A stretch of DNA of 64,000 nucleotides from Saprospiraceae bacterium. GTDB taxonomy: Bacteria > Bacteroidota > Bacteroidia > Chitinophagales > Saprospiraceae. Under the pieces are notes generated by a model. The model saw only the letters and a program-made list of their open reading frames with translations. It was not told where the DNA came from and ran no database searches. The position numbers and the translations under genes were made by a program. The stretch spans positions 329,575 to 393,574 of the forward strand of contig JADKBO010000003.1 of NCBI GenBank assembly GCA_016715105.1. The letters are read 5' to 3'. Shown here one piece after another: positions 8,838-17,450 of the stretch. How positions within the stretch are numbered: the first letter of the stretch is position 1; each line of letters begins with the position of its first letter.

Positions 8838-11800
8838 CTATTTAATGACTTGAAATTTACTGTGATACAATATTTCACCATCATTTCTCAATCGGAGAAT
8901 ATAAGTTCCCTGATTTAATTCATCTGTTTCTATGGTCATTATGTGATCGATTGGTCTATTAGTCTTCTTTACCATTCGACCCATTAAATCAAAAACTTCG
9001 ATGGTAATTGGAGCATCGGGTGTGTTGATTGTTCTCACTGTTACATTGATCACATCTGCAGTTGGATTTGGATATAAATCATATTGTAAATCACTGGTCA
9101 ATAAATTATCCTCCAATGAAGCTGCTGGCATACAGAATTGTTTGGTTTGAGTGGCTGTAAATTGTCCACCGCTGACCATTGTATTGCCATTTACAACGAC
9201 TTTATAATTACCGTTTCCTTGAGCACAACATATACCGTCGCCGTAACCATCGTTGATGATGAAATTATAACATTGCGAAGGAGTTAAACAAACCGTTTTT
9301 GTTTGGGTCTGATTGGATGTATTGTATGGCCCACCAGAAGCTAACTCCTGACCAGATGAATTGGTTATCTTCCAAGTTGTTTCTCCAGGATAACTGTCTG
9401 TCAATATGGTAACTGTAGCATTGATACAGCTTGGACCACCGCCACCACATGGAGCACATGAAGGGCCTCCACAATCCACGCCTGTTTCTTGTCCGTTTTT
9501 CACACCATCATTACATGTAGGTGTAGGTGTACCACCGCCTCCGCTTGAACCAGGGACACAGAATTGTTTGCTTTCAGTAGCTCCAAATTGGCCACCAGTT
9601 ATCAATGTCTGACCGTTGAAAATTACTTTATAGTTTCCGTTTCCAAGGCTGCAACACATGCCATCTCCATAAGCATCTGTGATGCTAAAATTATAACAAA
9701 CGCCTGGATTTAAACAAATATCTATGGTTTTTGTACTGTTTGCTCCTGTGTAATTTCCACCACTATATACGACTGTCCCTGTAAGAGTGGTAATTTTCCA
9801 ACTAGTTTCAGCTGGATAAGAATCCATAATCAATACTACGGATCCTGAAACACAATTTCCACTTGTATTACAAGGTTGGCAGCTTGGGCCACCACAATCC
9901 ACGCCTGTTTCCTGGCCATTTTTCACACCGTCATTACAAGTTGGTGTTGCTGCACAAGGGCTACATGTTGGGCCTCCGCAATCCACGCCTGTTTCTTGAC
10001 CATTTTTCACACCGTCGTTGCAGGTTGGTGTTGCTGCACATGGACTACATGTTGGACCACCACAATCCACGCCTGTTTCTTGACCATTTTTCACACCGTC
10101 ATTACAAGTTGGTGTTGCTGCACAAGGGCTACATGTTGGGCCACCACAATCCACGCCTGTTTCTTGTCCGTTTTTCACGCCGTCATTACAAGTAGGTGTT
10201 ACTGCACATGGGCTACATGTTGGGCCTCCACAGTCCACGCCTGTTTCTTGGCCATTTTTAACACCATCACTACAAGTAGGTGTTGTTCCACTGCCTGCAG
10301 GCACGCAGAAAGATTTAGTTTCCGTTGATCCATATTGACCTCCAGTCAAAACATTGGTGCCATTGAAAGTTATTTTATAACTGCCATTGCCATAGCTACA
10401 ACACATTCCATCTCCGTAAGCATCATTGATCTTAAAGTTGAAACATGTAGAAGCCGCAAGACATATATTGATCGTTTTAGTTGAATTTGGTCCTGTATAA
10501 TTACTTCCACTATACAAAACAGTTCCTGCTGTAGTGGTGATTTGCCAAGAAGTTTCTGTTGGGTAATTATCCAATACCAAAGTTACCACGCCATTAACAC
10601 AAGTTGGCGTTACCGCACATGGTTGGCATGTCGGACCTCCACAGTCAACACCTGTTTCTTGTCCATTTTTAATTCCGTCACTGCAGGTTGGTGTTACAGC
10701 ACATGGTCCACAACTTGGACCACCACAATCCACACCAGTTTCTTGGCCATTTTTAACGCCGTCACTGCAAGTAGGAGTTGCAGAACATGGTCCACAACTT
10801 GGCCCCCCACAGTCAACACCCGTTTCTTGGCCATTTTTCACTCCGTCAGTGCAGGTTGGACATGCAGGGCAATTCGGGCCACCACAATCCACGCCAGTTT
10901 CAGAACCGTTTTTCACTCCATCTGTACAAGTAGGAGTTACGGCACAAGGGCTACAGGTTGGACCACCACAATCAATACCAGTTTCCTGCCCGTTTTTCAC
11001 GCCATCACTACATGTAGGCCCTGCTGCTGCATTTACACAAAACTGTTTGGTTTGTGAAGTAGTAAAGGAAGCTCCATTGGTAAGTGTTTGTCCATTGAAA
11101 GTAACAGCAAAACTGCCATTTCCATAATTACAACAAATACCGTCGCCATAAGTATCAAAAACCTGAAGAGTATAACAACCATTTGGCAAACACATAGTCG
11201 TGTTGTATGTAGCTAATGGTTGAGTATATCCACCTCCAGAATAAACAGTTGCGCCTGCGCTATTTTTTATATTCCAAGTAAATTCTTCAGGATATAAATC
11301 ACCCACAAACTTAAATATTAAAGAATTGCTGGAGCAAGTTTGTGAACATGGGCCACATGATGGTCCTCCACAATCTACACCAGTTTCCTGACCATTTTTT
11401 ACACCATCAGTACAAGTCGCACAAGGAGCACATGTAGGACCTCCACAGTCTATACCCGTTTCTTGACCATTTTTCACACCATCAGTACAGCTTGGATTTG
11501 ATCCACCTCCGCCCCCGCCTCCGCTGCAAGCAGAAAGACATGAAGCTGCTGTTACTTTTGACCTGATCAAGTTACCGGGTTGTGTGCCAAAGCCTGCATT
11601 AAAATTCGGCACGGTACCATTGAGGTGACAGTAAGACATAATTGTAAAAGCAGAAACTCCTTGATTGGATGGTCTAGGGCAAGTTCCTTCTGGAGTAACA
11701 CAACCATCCAAAGCTGTATTGTTGCCATTCCACGCGCATTTTTGCGTATGAGGTGAACCAAATAAATGGCCTACCTCGTGTGAAAGTCCATTGATGGTCC

Positions 11801-12797
11801 AGCTATAAGCAGGCACATTGTTGTAAGTACTGTTTATTCTCACAAAACCACTTGCAAAATCTTTGTTTGAATTGCAAAGTCCTCCGACCCAAGCAATTCC
11901 TCCTGAAGTTTTGTACGACAACAACATTCCTAAGTCGCCATCAAAGCCATTTCTATAACTGTTGAATTGTGAAAGCATTCCAGATGCGTCTCCTGCTGTA
12001 TATGGACTTGGAGTTGTCCACATCACAATTGCTCCTAGAGACATTTTTACATTTTCATTGGCGTACAGGGTGGCCATTTGATTAAAAACTCCAGTAATGT
12101 AGCTGGTGGTTCCCGCTGTGCCTTTACTATCTACTATGTCTTTGTCTATTTCAAAGTACATTCTTACACAATCGGTCAACGCTCGATCATTGTTATCGTC
12201 AAACAATTGGTCGTGTCTCAATTCTTCTTTGAAGTCTGCATCATTGACCAAACATTCAAATTTCTGAGTAAGATCAATTTGACTTTCATCATAAATGATG
12301 TGTGTCTCTGCTCCTTCAATTTTACCAATAGATAGGATGGTTTCGCTCCTTTCTTCTGCAATAAAACCCATCACTTCATTGTCAAATACAGACAAAGCAA
12401 CCATGGATTTTTCTTGACCGTCGACAATACCTCGATAGTGTTTTCCCTTTCTATATTTTATTTTCTCACCTGAATGTGCGGCAGTAACAGAAAATTCTGG
12501 CATTACAATTTCCACCAATTTGAGCTTCATTGCTGCTCGCTTTTGTGTAGGAATAGTCAATTCAATTGCCTGGGTACCAGAATGCAAAAGTTCACTTACT
12601 TTCACTTTATCTAAGTCCATCAACTCATAAGATTTAATGGATTTTGGTATGGCAATGGAAGATCTATTGTTTTGTTCAAACAAAGATTTTTGTATAAATT
12701 GAGTTTGTGATTTAACTAGTTCAGCTGGCTTTAACTTTTGGCCAAAAATTTGACTAAGAGTTAAAAATAATAATAGTATGACACTTCTTATCCTCAT
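8838..12797 (-). CDS. Secreted metzincin metalloprotease with Cys-rich repeats and T9SS type A domain
   Basis: A 1,319-residue exported zinc protease. It has a signal peptide (MRIRSVILLLFLTLSQIFG), a propeptide-like region to ~200 and a reprolysin-like M12 catalytic domain. The zinc site is HEVGHLFGSPH at 340-350 (His340, Glu341, His344, His350), with a Met-turn in FTIMSYCHL. From ~430 onward come 13 copies of a ~23-residue six-Cys motif (CxDGVKNGQETGVDCGGPxC). These are interleaved with four ~95-residue modules marked by YPxETxWxI, YGDGxCC and a GNG motif. The last ~75 residues (LYPNPTADVINVTV, GTYILRLRNDGE) are a type A sorting domain, so export through T9SS is expected. The modules probably bind a polymer or protein substrate (inference). 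Confidence 0.92.
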   Translation of the reverse strand: MRIRSVILLLFLTLSQIFGQKLKPAELVKSQTQFIQKSLFEQNNRSSIAIPKSIKSYELMDLDKVKVSELLHSGTQAIELTIPTQKRAAMKLKLVEIVMPEFSVTAAHSGEKIKYRKGKHYRGIVDGQEKSMVALSVFDNEVMGFIAEERSETILSIGKIEGAETHIIYDESQIDLTQKFECLVNDADFKEELRHDQLFDDNNDRALTDCVRMYFEIDKDIVDSKGTAGTTSYITGVFNQMATLYANENVKMSLGAIVMWTTPSPYTAGDASGMLSQFNSYRNGFDGDLGMLLSYKTSGGIAWVGGLCNSNKDFASGFVRINSTYNNVPAYSWTINGLSHEVGHLFGSPHTQKCAWNGNNTALDGCVTPEGTCPRPSNQGVSAFTIMSYCHLNGTVPNFNAGFGTQPGNLIRSKVTAASCLSACSGGGGGGGSNPSCTDGVKNGQETGIDCGGPTCAPCATCTDGVKNGQETGVDCGGPSCGPCSQTCSSNSLIFKFVGDLYPEEFTWNIKNSAGATVYSGGGYTQPLATYNTTMCLPNGCYTLQVFDTYGDGICCNYGNGSFAVTFNGQTLTNGASFTTSQTKQFCVNAAAGPTCSDGVKNGQETGIDCGGPTCSPCAVTPTCTDGVKNGSETGVDCGGPNCPACPTCTDGVKNGQETGVDCGGPSCGPCSATPTCSDGVKNGQETGVDCGGPSCGPCAVTPTCSDGIKNGQETGVDCGGPTCQPCAVTPTCVNGVVTLVLDNYPTETSWQITTTAGTVLYSGSNYTGPNSTKTINICLAASTCFNFKINDAYGDGMCCSYGNGSYKITFNGTNVLTGGQYGSTETKSFCVPAGSGTTPTCSDGVKNGQETGVDCGGPTCSPCAVTPTCNDGVKNGQETGVDCGGPTCSPCAATPTCNDGVKNGQETGVDCGGPTCSPCAATPTCNDGVKNGQETGVDCGGPTCSPCAATPTCNDGVKNGQETGVDCGGPSCQPCNTSGNCVSGSVVLIMDSYPAETSWKITTLTGTVVYSGGNYTGANSTKTIDICLNPGVCYNFSITDAYGDGMCCSLGNGNYKVIFNGQTLITGGQFGATESKQFCVPGSSGGGGTPTPTCNDGVKNGQETGVDCGGPSCAPCGGGGPSCINATVTILTDSYPGETTWKITNSSGQELASGGPYNTSNQTQTKTVCLTPSQCYNFIINDGYGDGICCAQGNGNYKVVVNGNTMVSGGQFTATQTKQFCMPAASLEDNLLTSDLQYDLYPNPTADVINVTVRTINTPDAPITIEVFDLMGRMVKKTNRPIDHIMTIETDELNQGTYILRLRNDGEILYHSKFQVIK
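9870..10290 (-). repeat. 84-bp tandem repeat inside the metalloprotease gene
   Basis: Five nearly identical units recur with an exact 84-base period; the word ccacgcctgtttc starts at 9899, 9983, 10067, 10151 and 10235. Each encodes a 28-residue unit (ATPTCNDGVKNG and the rest of the Cys-rich motif). The near identity indicates recent expansion. A second, more diverged array lies at about 10630-10990. Confidence 0.9.
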
Positions 12798-13210
12798 TCC
12801 TTTTCCTTTTTGAATAATCCTTAGTTATAATAGAATGCAATTATATGTCAATTGTATCAATTGCATTGAGCATTCATAATCAATAATTTAAAAATGGAAT
12901 AAAACCCTGTATGTAACTCGGGGTTTACCCTAGAACTTACTAGCTATGTTCAGCAGGTTGGTGTGTGAAATGCAATAATAATTCTCTTTTTTTAAAAATA
13001 GCTAATTTTGTTTTCCTTTTTTTAATACTGACAACATGTTTTATTTTTTCATGTGCTATAAAATTGCAGTTAAATATTATTTTTAGTTGTTTGTCAATAG
13101 CCAATTTTGTTCAAATTTTTGAATTCGTCACATTGCTACGAGTTTCGAGCCACGAGCAATGAGCTGCATGATTTATTTATGCTATTGGTTTTAACGCTGC
13201 TTCATCGTTC

Positions 13211-13230
13211 AGACGCAAGGCCTTGCGTCT
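13211..13230. repeat. Perfect 20-bp palindrome, copy 1
   Basis: AGACGCAAGGCCTTGCGTCT is its own reverse complement. A second identical copy lies 77 bases further on. Confidence 0.9.
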
Positions 13231-13253
13231 CAACTTTCCAATATATGAACTGA

Positions 13254-13272
13254 GGGCGAAAGCTTTTCGCCC
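13254..13272. repeat. Palindrome GGGCGAAAGCTTTTCGCCC
   Basis: This near-perfect inverted repeat sits between the two 20-bp palindromes. A variant of the same word lies just upstream of dapD (43533-43552), so it is a dispersed element. Confidence 0.8.
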
Positions 13273-13287
13273 CTTCTATTCCTGTAC

Positions 13288-13307
13288 AGACGCAAGGCCT
13301 TGCGTCT
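13288..13307. repeat. Perfect 20-bp palindrome, copy 2
   Basis: Identical to the palindrome at 13211-13230, including the adjoining CAGACGC context. The pair could form one larger cruciform or act as a REP-like element upstream of nadA. Confidence 0.9.
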
Positions 13308-13426
13308 CTGCATATTTCATTATCCCCAGACTTTTCAAACTTTTTTCCAAAAACCATTGAACGTTTTAATGCTTTTAATACTTTTGATTAATATAATGTC
13401 TTTACAAACTGCTTAATAAAATATAA

Positions 13427-14440
13427 ATGATAGATTTTGAAATTCCCGAAGTAAAAAACTTAAACAGAAAAGGTTTCTTGGATTTTGAGGTTGACCCTAC
13501 TTTGGATTTGGTCGCAGAAATCAATAAACTGAAAAAAGAAAAAAAGGCCATTATTCTTGCTCACTATTATCAAGAGTCAGAAATCCAGGATGTTGCTGAT
13601 TACATAGGCGATAGTTTGGGTTTGGCGCAAAAAGCAGAAAGTACAGACGCAGAAATAATCGTATTCGCCGGAGTACACTTTATGGCGGAAACTGCCAAAA
13701 TGCTCAATCCGCATAAGAAGGTTTTACTTCCAGATTTAAAAGCTGGTTGTAGTTTGGCCGATTCTTGCCCAGCGCCCCTTTTCAAAAAATTTAAAGAGAA
13801 ATATCCAGACCATGTGGTAGTGAGTTACATCAATTGCACCGCGGAGTTAAAAACGCTTACTGATGTATGTTGTACTTCTTCCAATGCAGAGGTCATCATC
13901 AATAGCATTCCTAAAGATAAAGGCATCATTTTCGCACCAGACAAAAACCTGGGAGCATACCTACAGAAAAAAACTGGAAGGAATATGGTCATTTGGAATG
14001 GCGCATGTATGGTTCACGAAATCTTCTCTCACGAAAAAATCACCAAACTAAAAGTAAGGCACCCTGAAGCAAAATTCATTGCACACCCTGAATGTGAAGC
14101 ACATATATTGGATGTTGCGGATTTTATAGGATCTACCAGCCAATTATTAAAATATACCAAGGAAAATCCAGCCCAAGAGTTCATCGTTGCTACAGAGTCT
14201 GGCATTTTACATCAAATGGAGCTCGCATCTCCTGATAAGCTTTTCATACCTGCTCCTCCCAACAATACTTGTGCTTGCAATGATTGTCCTCACATGAAAC
14301 GCAATACCATGGAGAAGCTTTATTTGTGTATGAAATATGAGCTACCAGAAATCTTACTGGAAGACTGGGTGATTGAAAAGGGAAAAGTATGTATTGACAG
14401 AATGCTTGAAGTAAGTGTTGCTGCAGGATTCAAAGCATAG
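13427..14440 (+). CDS. nadA: Quinolinate synthase NadA
   Basis: NadA condenses iminoaspartate with dihydroxyacetone phosphate to quinolinate, the de novo entry into NAD, using an oxygen-sensitive [4Fe-4S] cluster. The 337-residue length is normal. The first of three repeated domains begins AIILAHYYQESEIQD. The cluster ligands are expected at Cys108 (AGCSLADSC), Cys194 (NGACMVHE) and Cys287 (CACNDCPHMK). The substrate loop HPECEAH is also present. No nadB or nadC is adjacent, so the gene stands alone here. The ATG at 13427 gives the usual short leader before the first domain. Confidence 0.96.
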   Translation: MIDFEIPEVKNLNRKGFLDFEVDPTLDLVAEINKLKKEKKAIILAHYYQESEIQDVADYIGDSLGLAQKAESTDAEIIVFAGVHFMAETAKMLNPHKKVLLPDLKAGCSLADSCPAPLFKKFKEKYPDHVVVSYINCTAELKTLTDVCCTSSNAEVIINSIPKDKGIIFAPDKNLGAYLQKKTGRNMVIWNGACMVHEIFSHEKITKLKVRHPEAKFIAHPECEAHILDVADFIGSTSQLLKYTKENPAQEFIVATESGILHQMELASPDKLFIPAPPNNTCACNDCPHMKRNTMEKLYLCMKYELPEILLEDWVIEKGKVCIDRMLEVSVAAGFKA

Positions 14441-14472
14441 ATAGGAAAATCTGTTTTTTGATCCTAAATCAA

Positions 14473-16194
14473 TTAAAAAATCACTATTTGTTTGGTAATA
14501 ACTTCATCATTTCCTTGAAGTCTGAGCATATATGTGCCTTGTTTTAGTATTCCGAAATCCAAGTAGTTTGTATTGGACTTAGCATTTCTGATCAGCCTTC
14601 CACTTACGTCATAAAGTTCAAAGGATTTTACATCCATTCCAGTTACAAACATTTGTCCATTGCTTGGATTGGGAAATATAGCAACTTGGCTGATGTTGCC
14701 TTGATCAACTTTGGAAACAAGTGCTCTTTCCAACGCTTTTATTGCATTAATTCTGCCATGACCATAGGTGGTATTTGGCACAGCCGTTGTATCAATTTCA
14801 TTGCAAGATTTTTCTGCCACCGTTGGAATGGCTGATTGCTCTATGATGTCTTCGAGCAATTCTACTTCACCTGCAAGATTGGGATTGGCAGAAATCAACA
14901 GAGCTACCAATCCTGCTACGTGCGGTCCTGCCATACTGGTTCCTGAAAAACTAACAATACGTCCTCCTGGAATAACGGACAACACGCCTACACCTGGTGC
15001 TGAAACATTGGGTTTTACCCTGAAGCTGCTATCCGCAGTAACACCGCCCCTACTGCTAAAATTTGCAATCACATTGGTACTAGCATATGCTCCTATAGAA
15101 AATGATTCCTCAAAAATGGCTGCAGGTGAATTGATGGTACTACAATTGGGTCCATCATTTCCAGCAGAAACCACTACGAAAGTGCCAGCAGCTCGTAAAT
15201 TAATGATGGCTTGTCGCATGAGTCCCCAGTTGGAAGGATTACAGCCCTCAATTTCAGGGCATCCCCAGCTATTATTGATTACATGGGGAGCTTTGGTGGG
15301 ATCGGGGTTTAGTCCATTAAGGTCAGTGGGTGCCAAAAACCATTGAAAGCACTCCAAATAAGTAGAAGGAGCTCCCCATCCTCTTTCCATATTTCTACAA
15401 CCTATCCAAGTCGCTTCCGGAGCTACACCTATGACTACATTGGTATCTGAACCGACCATGGTGCCCATCGTATGTGTTCCATGATTGTTGTCGTCACAAG
15501 GCTGTTTGATGTCCAAGCCACAAGGATTCAGGCTATCACTATTCAAAGGGCTGATGGTATGGATGGCGTCATGCCAATTGTAATTGTGATCAACAATGGT
15601 GTCAGCAATAAAACCTCGGTATTTACTCTTGATCGGACTTTCATTCCAAGAATAACCTGTATCCTGCCCGCCGATTACTACACCTTGACCTCTAAAACCC
15701 TTTTCCCACAATTGATCAGCACCAATATTGGTTATTCCCCATGTCGGCTCTGGCGATCTCATAGAAACATTTCCATCTGTAAGAAAATATCTTTCAGCAG
15801 GCATTTCTTGATCCTCAATGATTTGGTAAACTTCTGGTCTATTACTCAACCAATCAATGGTTTCTAGATCAGCCTTGACCGCAATGGCATTGACAATATT
15901 GTAAGAAGTATAATTAAATCCTTTCCTGAATAGGTAGGAGACAATTTCTCTTTGACTGTTCTCAGCAGTTTGTTGCAGTATGTTATGTACGTAAATAGCT
16001 TTTTCAGATTTTCCTCTGATAGACGCTGCCAAAGCTACATTTGCCTGCTCTTTCAACACCACAATTACTTTAACGAATTCCGCACTTTCCAATTTTTGGA
16101 TGACTGCTTGATCTATTCGTTGTCCAAACCCAAAAGGGCTGTTGAAAATGACTAAAGTGCAGAAAACTAAAATAGATTTGATTTGATACTTCAT
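14473..16194 (-). CDS. Secreted subtilisin-like serine protease (S8) with T9SS type A domain
   Basis: A 573-residue extracellular protease. It has a signal peptide to about residue 24 and an inhibitor-I9-like propeptide (~28-130). The S8 catalytic domain has Asp178 (GGQDTGYSW), His238 (DNNHGTHTMG), oxyanion Asn346 (SAGNDGPN) and Ser420 (SGTSMAGPHVAG). The C-terminal ~75 residues (VAIFPNPSNGQMFV, GTYMLRLQG) are a type A sorting domain, cleaved after T9SS export. All catalytic residues are present. It is convergent with nadA, with 32 bases between them. The substrate is unknown; general protein degradation is the default inference. Confidence 0.94.
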   Translation of the reverse strand: MKYQIKSILVFCTLVIFNSPFGFGQRIDQAVIQKLESAEFVKVIVVLKEQANVALAASIRGKSEKAIYVHNILQQTAENSQREIVSYLFRKGFNYTSYNIVNAIAVKADLETIDWLSNRPEVYQIIEDQEMPAERYFLTDGNVSMRSPEPTWGITNIGADQLWEKGFRGQGVVIGGQDTGYSWNESPIKSKYRGFIADTIVDHNYNWHDAIHTISPLNSDSLNPCGLDIKQPCDDNNHGTHTMGTMVGSDTNVVIGVAPEATWIGCRNMERGWGAPSTYLECFQWFLAPTDLNGLNPDPTKAPHVINNSWGCPEIEGCNPSNWGLMRQAIINLRAAGTFVVVSAGNDGPNCSTINSPAAIFEESFSIGAYASTNVIANFSSRGGVTADSSFRVKPNVSAPGVGVLSVIPGGRIVSFSGTSMAGPHVAGLVALLISANPNLAGEVELLEDIIEQSAIPTVAEKSCNEIDTTAVPNTTYGHGRINAIKALERALVSKVDQGNISQVAIFPNPSNGQMFVTGMDVKSFELYDVSGRLIRNAKSNTNYLDFGILKQGTYMLRLQGNDEVITKQIVIF

Positions 16195-16440
16195 GATTTA
16201 TCAAAATATTATGCGGTATGAGCGTCCAAGTTACAACTTATCAAAAGACTTGTCAATATTTCATTCGCTTTTCTTGCAAAATATGAGTCAGTAGAAGCAT
16301 ATTATTGCATAATTGTACAAAATGACGCAAACTTATTTCTTAATTGGAATTTACAACAGAACTATCTCCTTCCAAAAGTATTTTATGCAAAATATATAAT
16401 CAAGTAAATTAAGTATCGATTGATTTTTTGCCTAAATATA
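16195..16440. other. Intergenic, no feature beyond the adjoining terminator
   Basis: AT-rich leader region of the subtilase gene on its right side. No ORF, RNA gene or clear promoter consensus was found. The right end leads into the atp operon terminator. Confidence 0.5.
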
Positions 16441-16476
16441 AAAAGCCTGAGACCGTTCAGGGTCTCAGGCTTTTTA
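16441..16476 (-). terminator. Terminator of the ATP synthase operon
   Basis: A perfect 14-15 bp inverted repeat (aaaagcctgagacc, loop gttca, ggtctcaggctttt) with A and T runs on its two sides. It can act in both directions and sits 26 bases after the atpG stop. Confidence 0.92.
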
Positions 16477-16501
16477 ATATTATGTATGTTTTTTCTTGAA
16501 A

Positions 16502-17008
16502 TTACCCTAAGGCGGCAGCTCCTCCGACAATTTCTGATAGCTCTTTTGTGATCGCTTCTTGTCGTGCTTTATTGTAATTGATTTTTAAGTTTTTGATCAT
16601 TTCCTCAGCATTTTCAGTCGCCTTATCCATTGCCGTCATTCTGGCTCCGTGCTCAGAAGCATGGGTGTCAAGAACAAATTTCTGGAAAGTCGTTTGTAAA
16701 ATGGTAGGAATCAGTTCTTCCAACAACTCCACTTTTCCCGGCTCAAATAAATAATCAGCTTTTGTACCACTTTGAGTTTTTGAAGGATCCACTTCAACCT
16801 TTGCCACTGGTAGGAACTGAACGGCTATAGGAACTTGAATACCAGCATTTTTGAATTGCCCGTAACAAACTTCAATTTTATCAAATGTCCCGTTTTCAAA
16901 ACTATCCATCAAATACTGGGATACGATGGCTATGTTTTCAAAAGTAAGGTCAGAGAATAAATTTAAGTATTCAAAACTGACAACATCCTTTTTATAACGT
17001 TTTTTCAA
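16502..17008 (-). CDS. atpG: ATP synthase gamma subunit, C-terminal part (frameshifted)
   Basis: This is the second part of atpG. In the real protein the first residues continue CIGKKGYDVLKKRYKKDV from the frame at 17005-17397; the apparent ATG start at 17008 is accidental. The end (AMDKATENAEEMIKNL, YNKARQEAITKELSEIVGGAAAL) is the conserved C-terminal helix of gamma, the central rotor shaft of F1. Last gene of the operon. Confidence 0.92.
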   Translation of the reverse strand: MKKRYKKDVVSFEYLNLFSDLTFENIAIVSQYLMDSFENGTFDKIEVCYGQFKNAGIQVPIAVQFLPVAKVEVDPSKTQSGTKADYLFEPGKVELLEELIPTILQTTFQKFVLDTHASEHGARMTAMDKATENAEEMIKNLKINYNKARQEAITKELSEIVGGAAALG

Positions 17009-17397
17009 AACATCATAACCTTTTTACCGATACAGATAATTTTCACTTTATCCATTTCGAGCAAAGGTTTGTATTCGCCCTCAATTTTGGCAATTGCAGC
17101 TTTGATGATGTTGGTATTAAAAGCACCAGCAAGACCCCTATTGGAAGTAATGACTACAATAGCCACAGATTTTACCTCTCTTTCTACACCGAATGAAGTA
17201 GTTGCATCACCATCTAGATTGTTGAGAATGTTTTTCAACATTTTGTCAAGTCTGTTTGCATAGGGGCGCATTTCTGTGATAGCATTTTGCGCTTTCCTCA
17301 ATTTGGCAGCAGAGACCATTTTCATAGCCTTGGTAATTTGCTGCGTACTTACAACAGATTTAATCCTTTCCCGTACTTCTTTTAGCTTACCACTCAT
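17005..17397 (-). CDS. atpG: ATP synthase gamma subunit, N-terminal part (frameshifted)
   Basis: N-terminal part of the F1 gamma subunit, which couples proton-driven c-ring rotation to catalysis. It begins MSGKLKEVRERIKSVVST with the conserved TKAMKMVSAAKLRKAQ helix and the ITSNRGLAGAFNTN motif. The frame fails after CIGKK. Adding one A to the five-A run (plus-strand T run at 17021-17025) restores GYDVLKKRYKKDV and yields a normal ~298-residue protein with the frame at 16502-17008. A missing base in a homopolymer of an essential gene suggests an assembly error. It follows atpA by about 50 bases. Confidence 0.92.
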   Translation of the reverse strand: MSGKLKEVRERIKSVVSTQQITKAMKMVSAAKLRKAQNAITEMRPYANRLDKMLKNILNNLDGDATTSFGVEREVKSVAIVVITSNRGLAGAFNTNIIKAAIAKIEGEYKPLLEMDKVKIICIGKKVMMF

Positions 17398-17450
17398 TAA
17401 AGCTTCATTTTATATTTGAAATTGTGAAAATGATCTCACAACGAAAATGA

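Larger units (their letters stand above)
12798..13426. other. Intergenic region with palindromic repeats, no gene seen
   Basis: This 630-base gap separates the divergent metalloprotease and nadA genes. Its left half is very AT-rich, and a 65-codon frame at 12965-13162 there is judged accidental. Around 12905-12930 is a degenerate copy of the ACTCGGGGTTTACC word that also occurs near 62580, and 13139-13170 carries the cgagccacgagc word of the repeat zone at 58-64 kb. Three palindromes follow and are listed separately. Both flanking promoters must lie here, but no clear TAnnTTTG was assigned. Confidence 0.7.

Noticed and set aside
9863..11127. Plus-strand open frames of 90-170 codons opposite the metalloprotease repeats
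   Set aside because: They are antisense translations of the Cys-rich repeats (monotonous TTIHACFL-like repeats) and have no independent support.
12965..13162. A 65-codon hydrophobic frame (MKCNNNSLFL...)
   Set aside because: The region is a very AT-rich intergenic stretch; hydrophobicity follows from T-rich codons, and no start context or family is visible.
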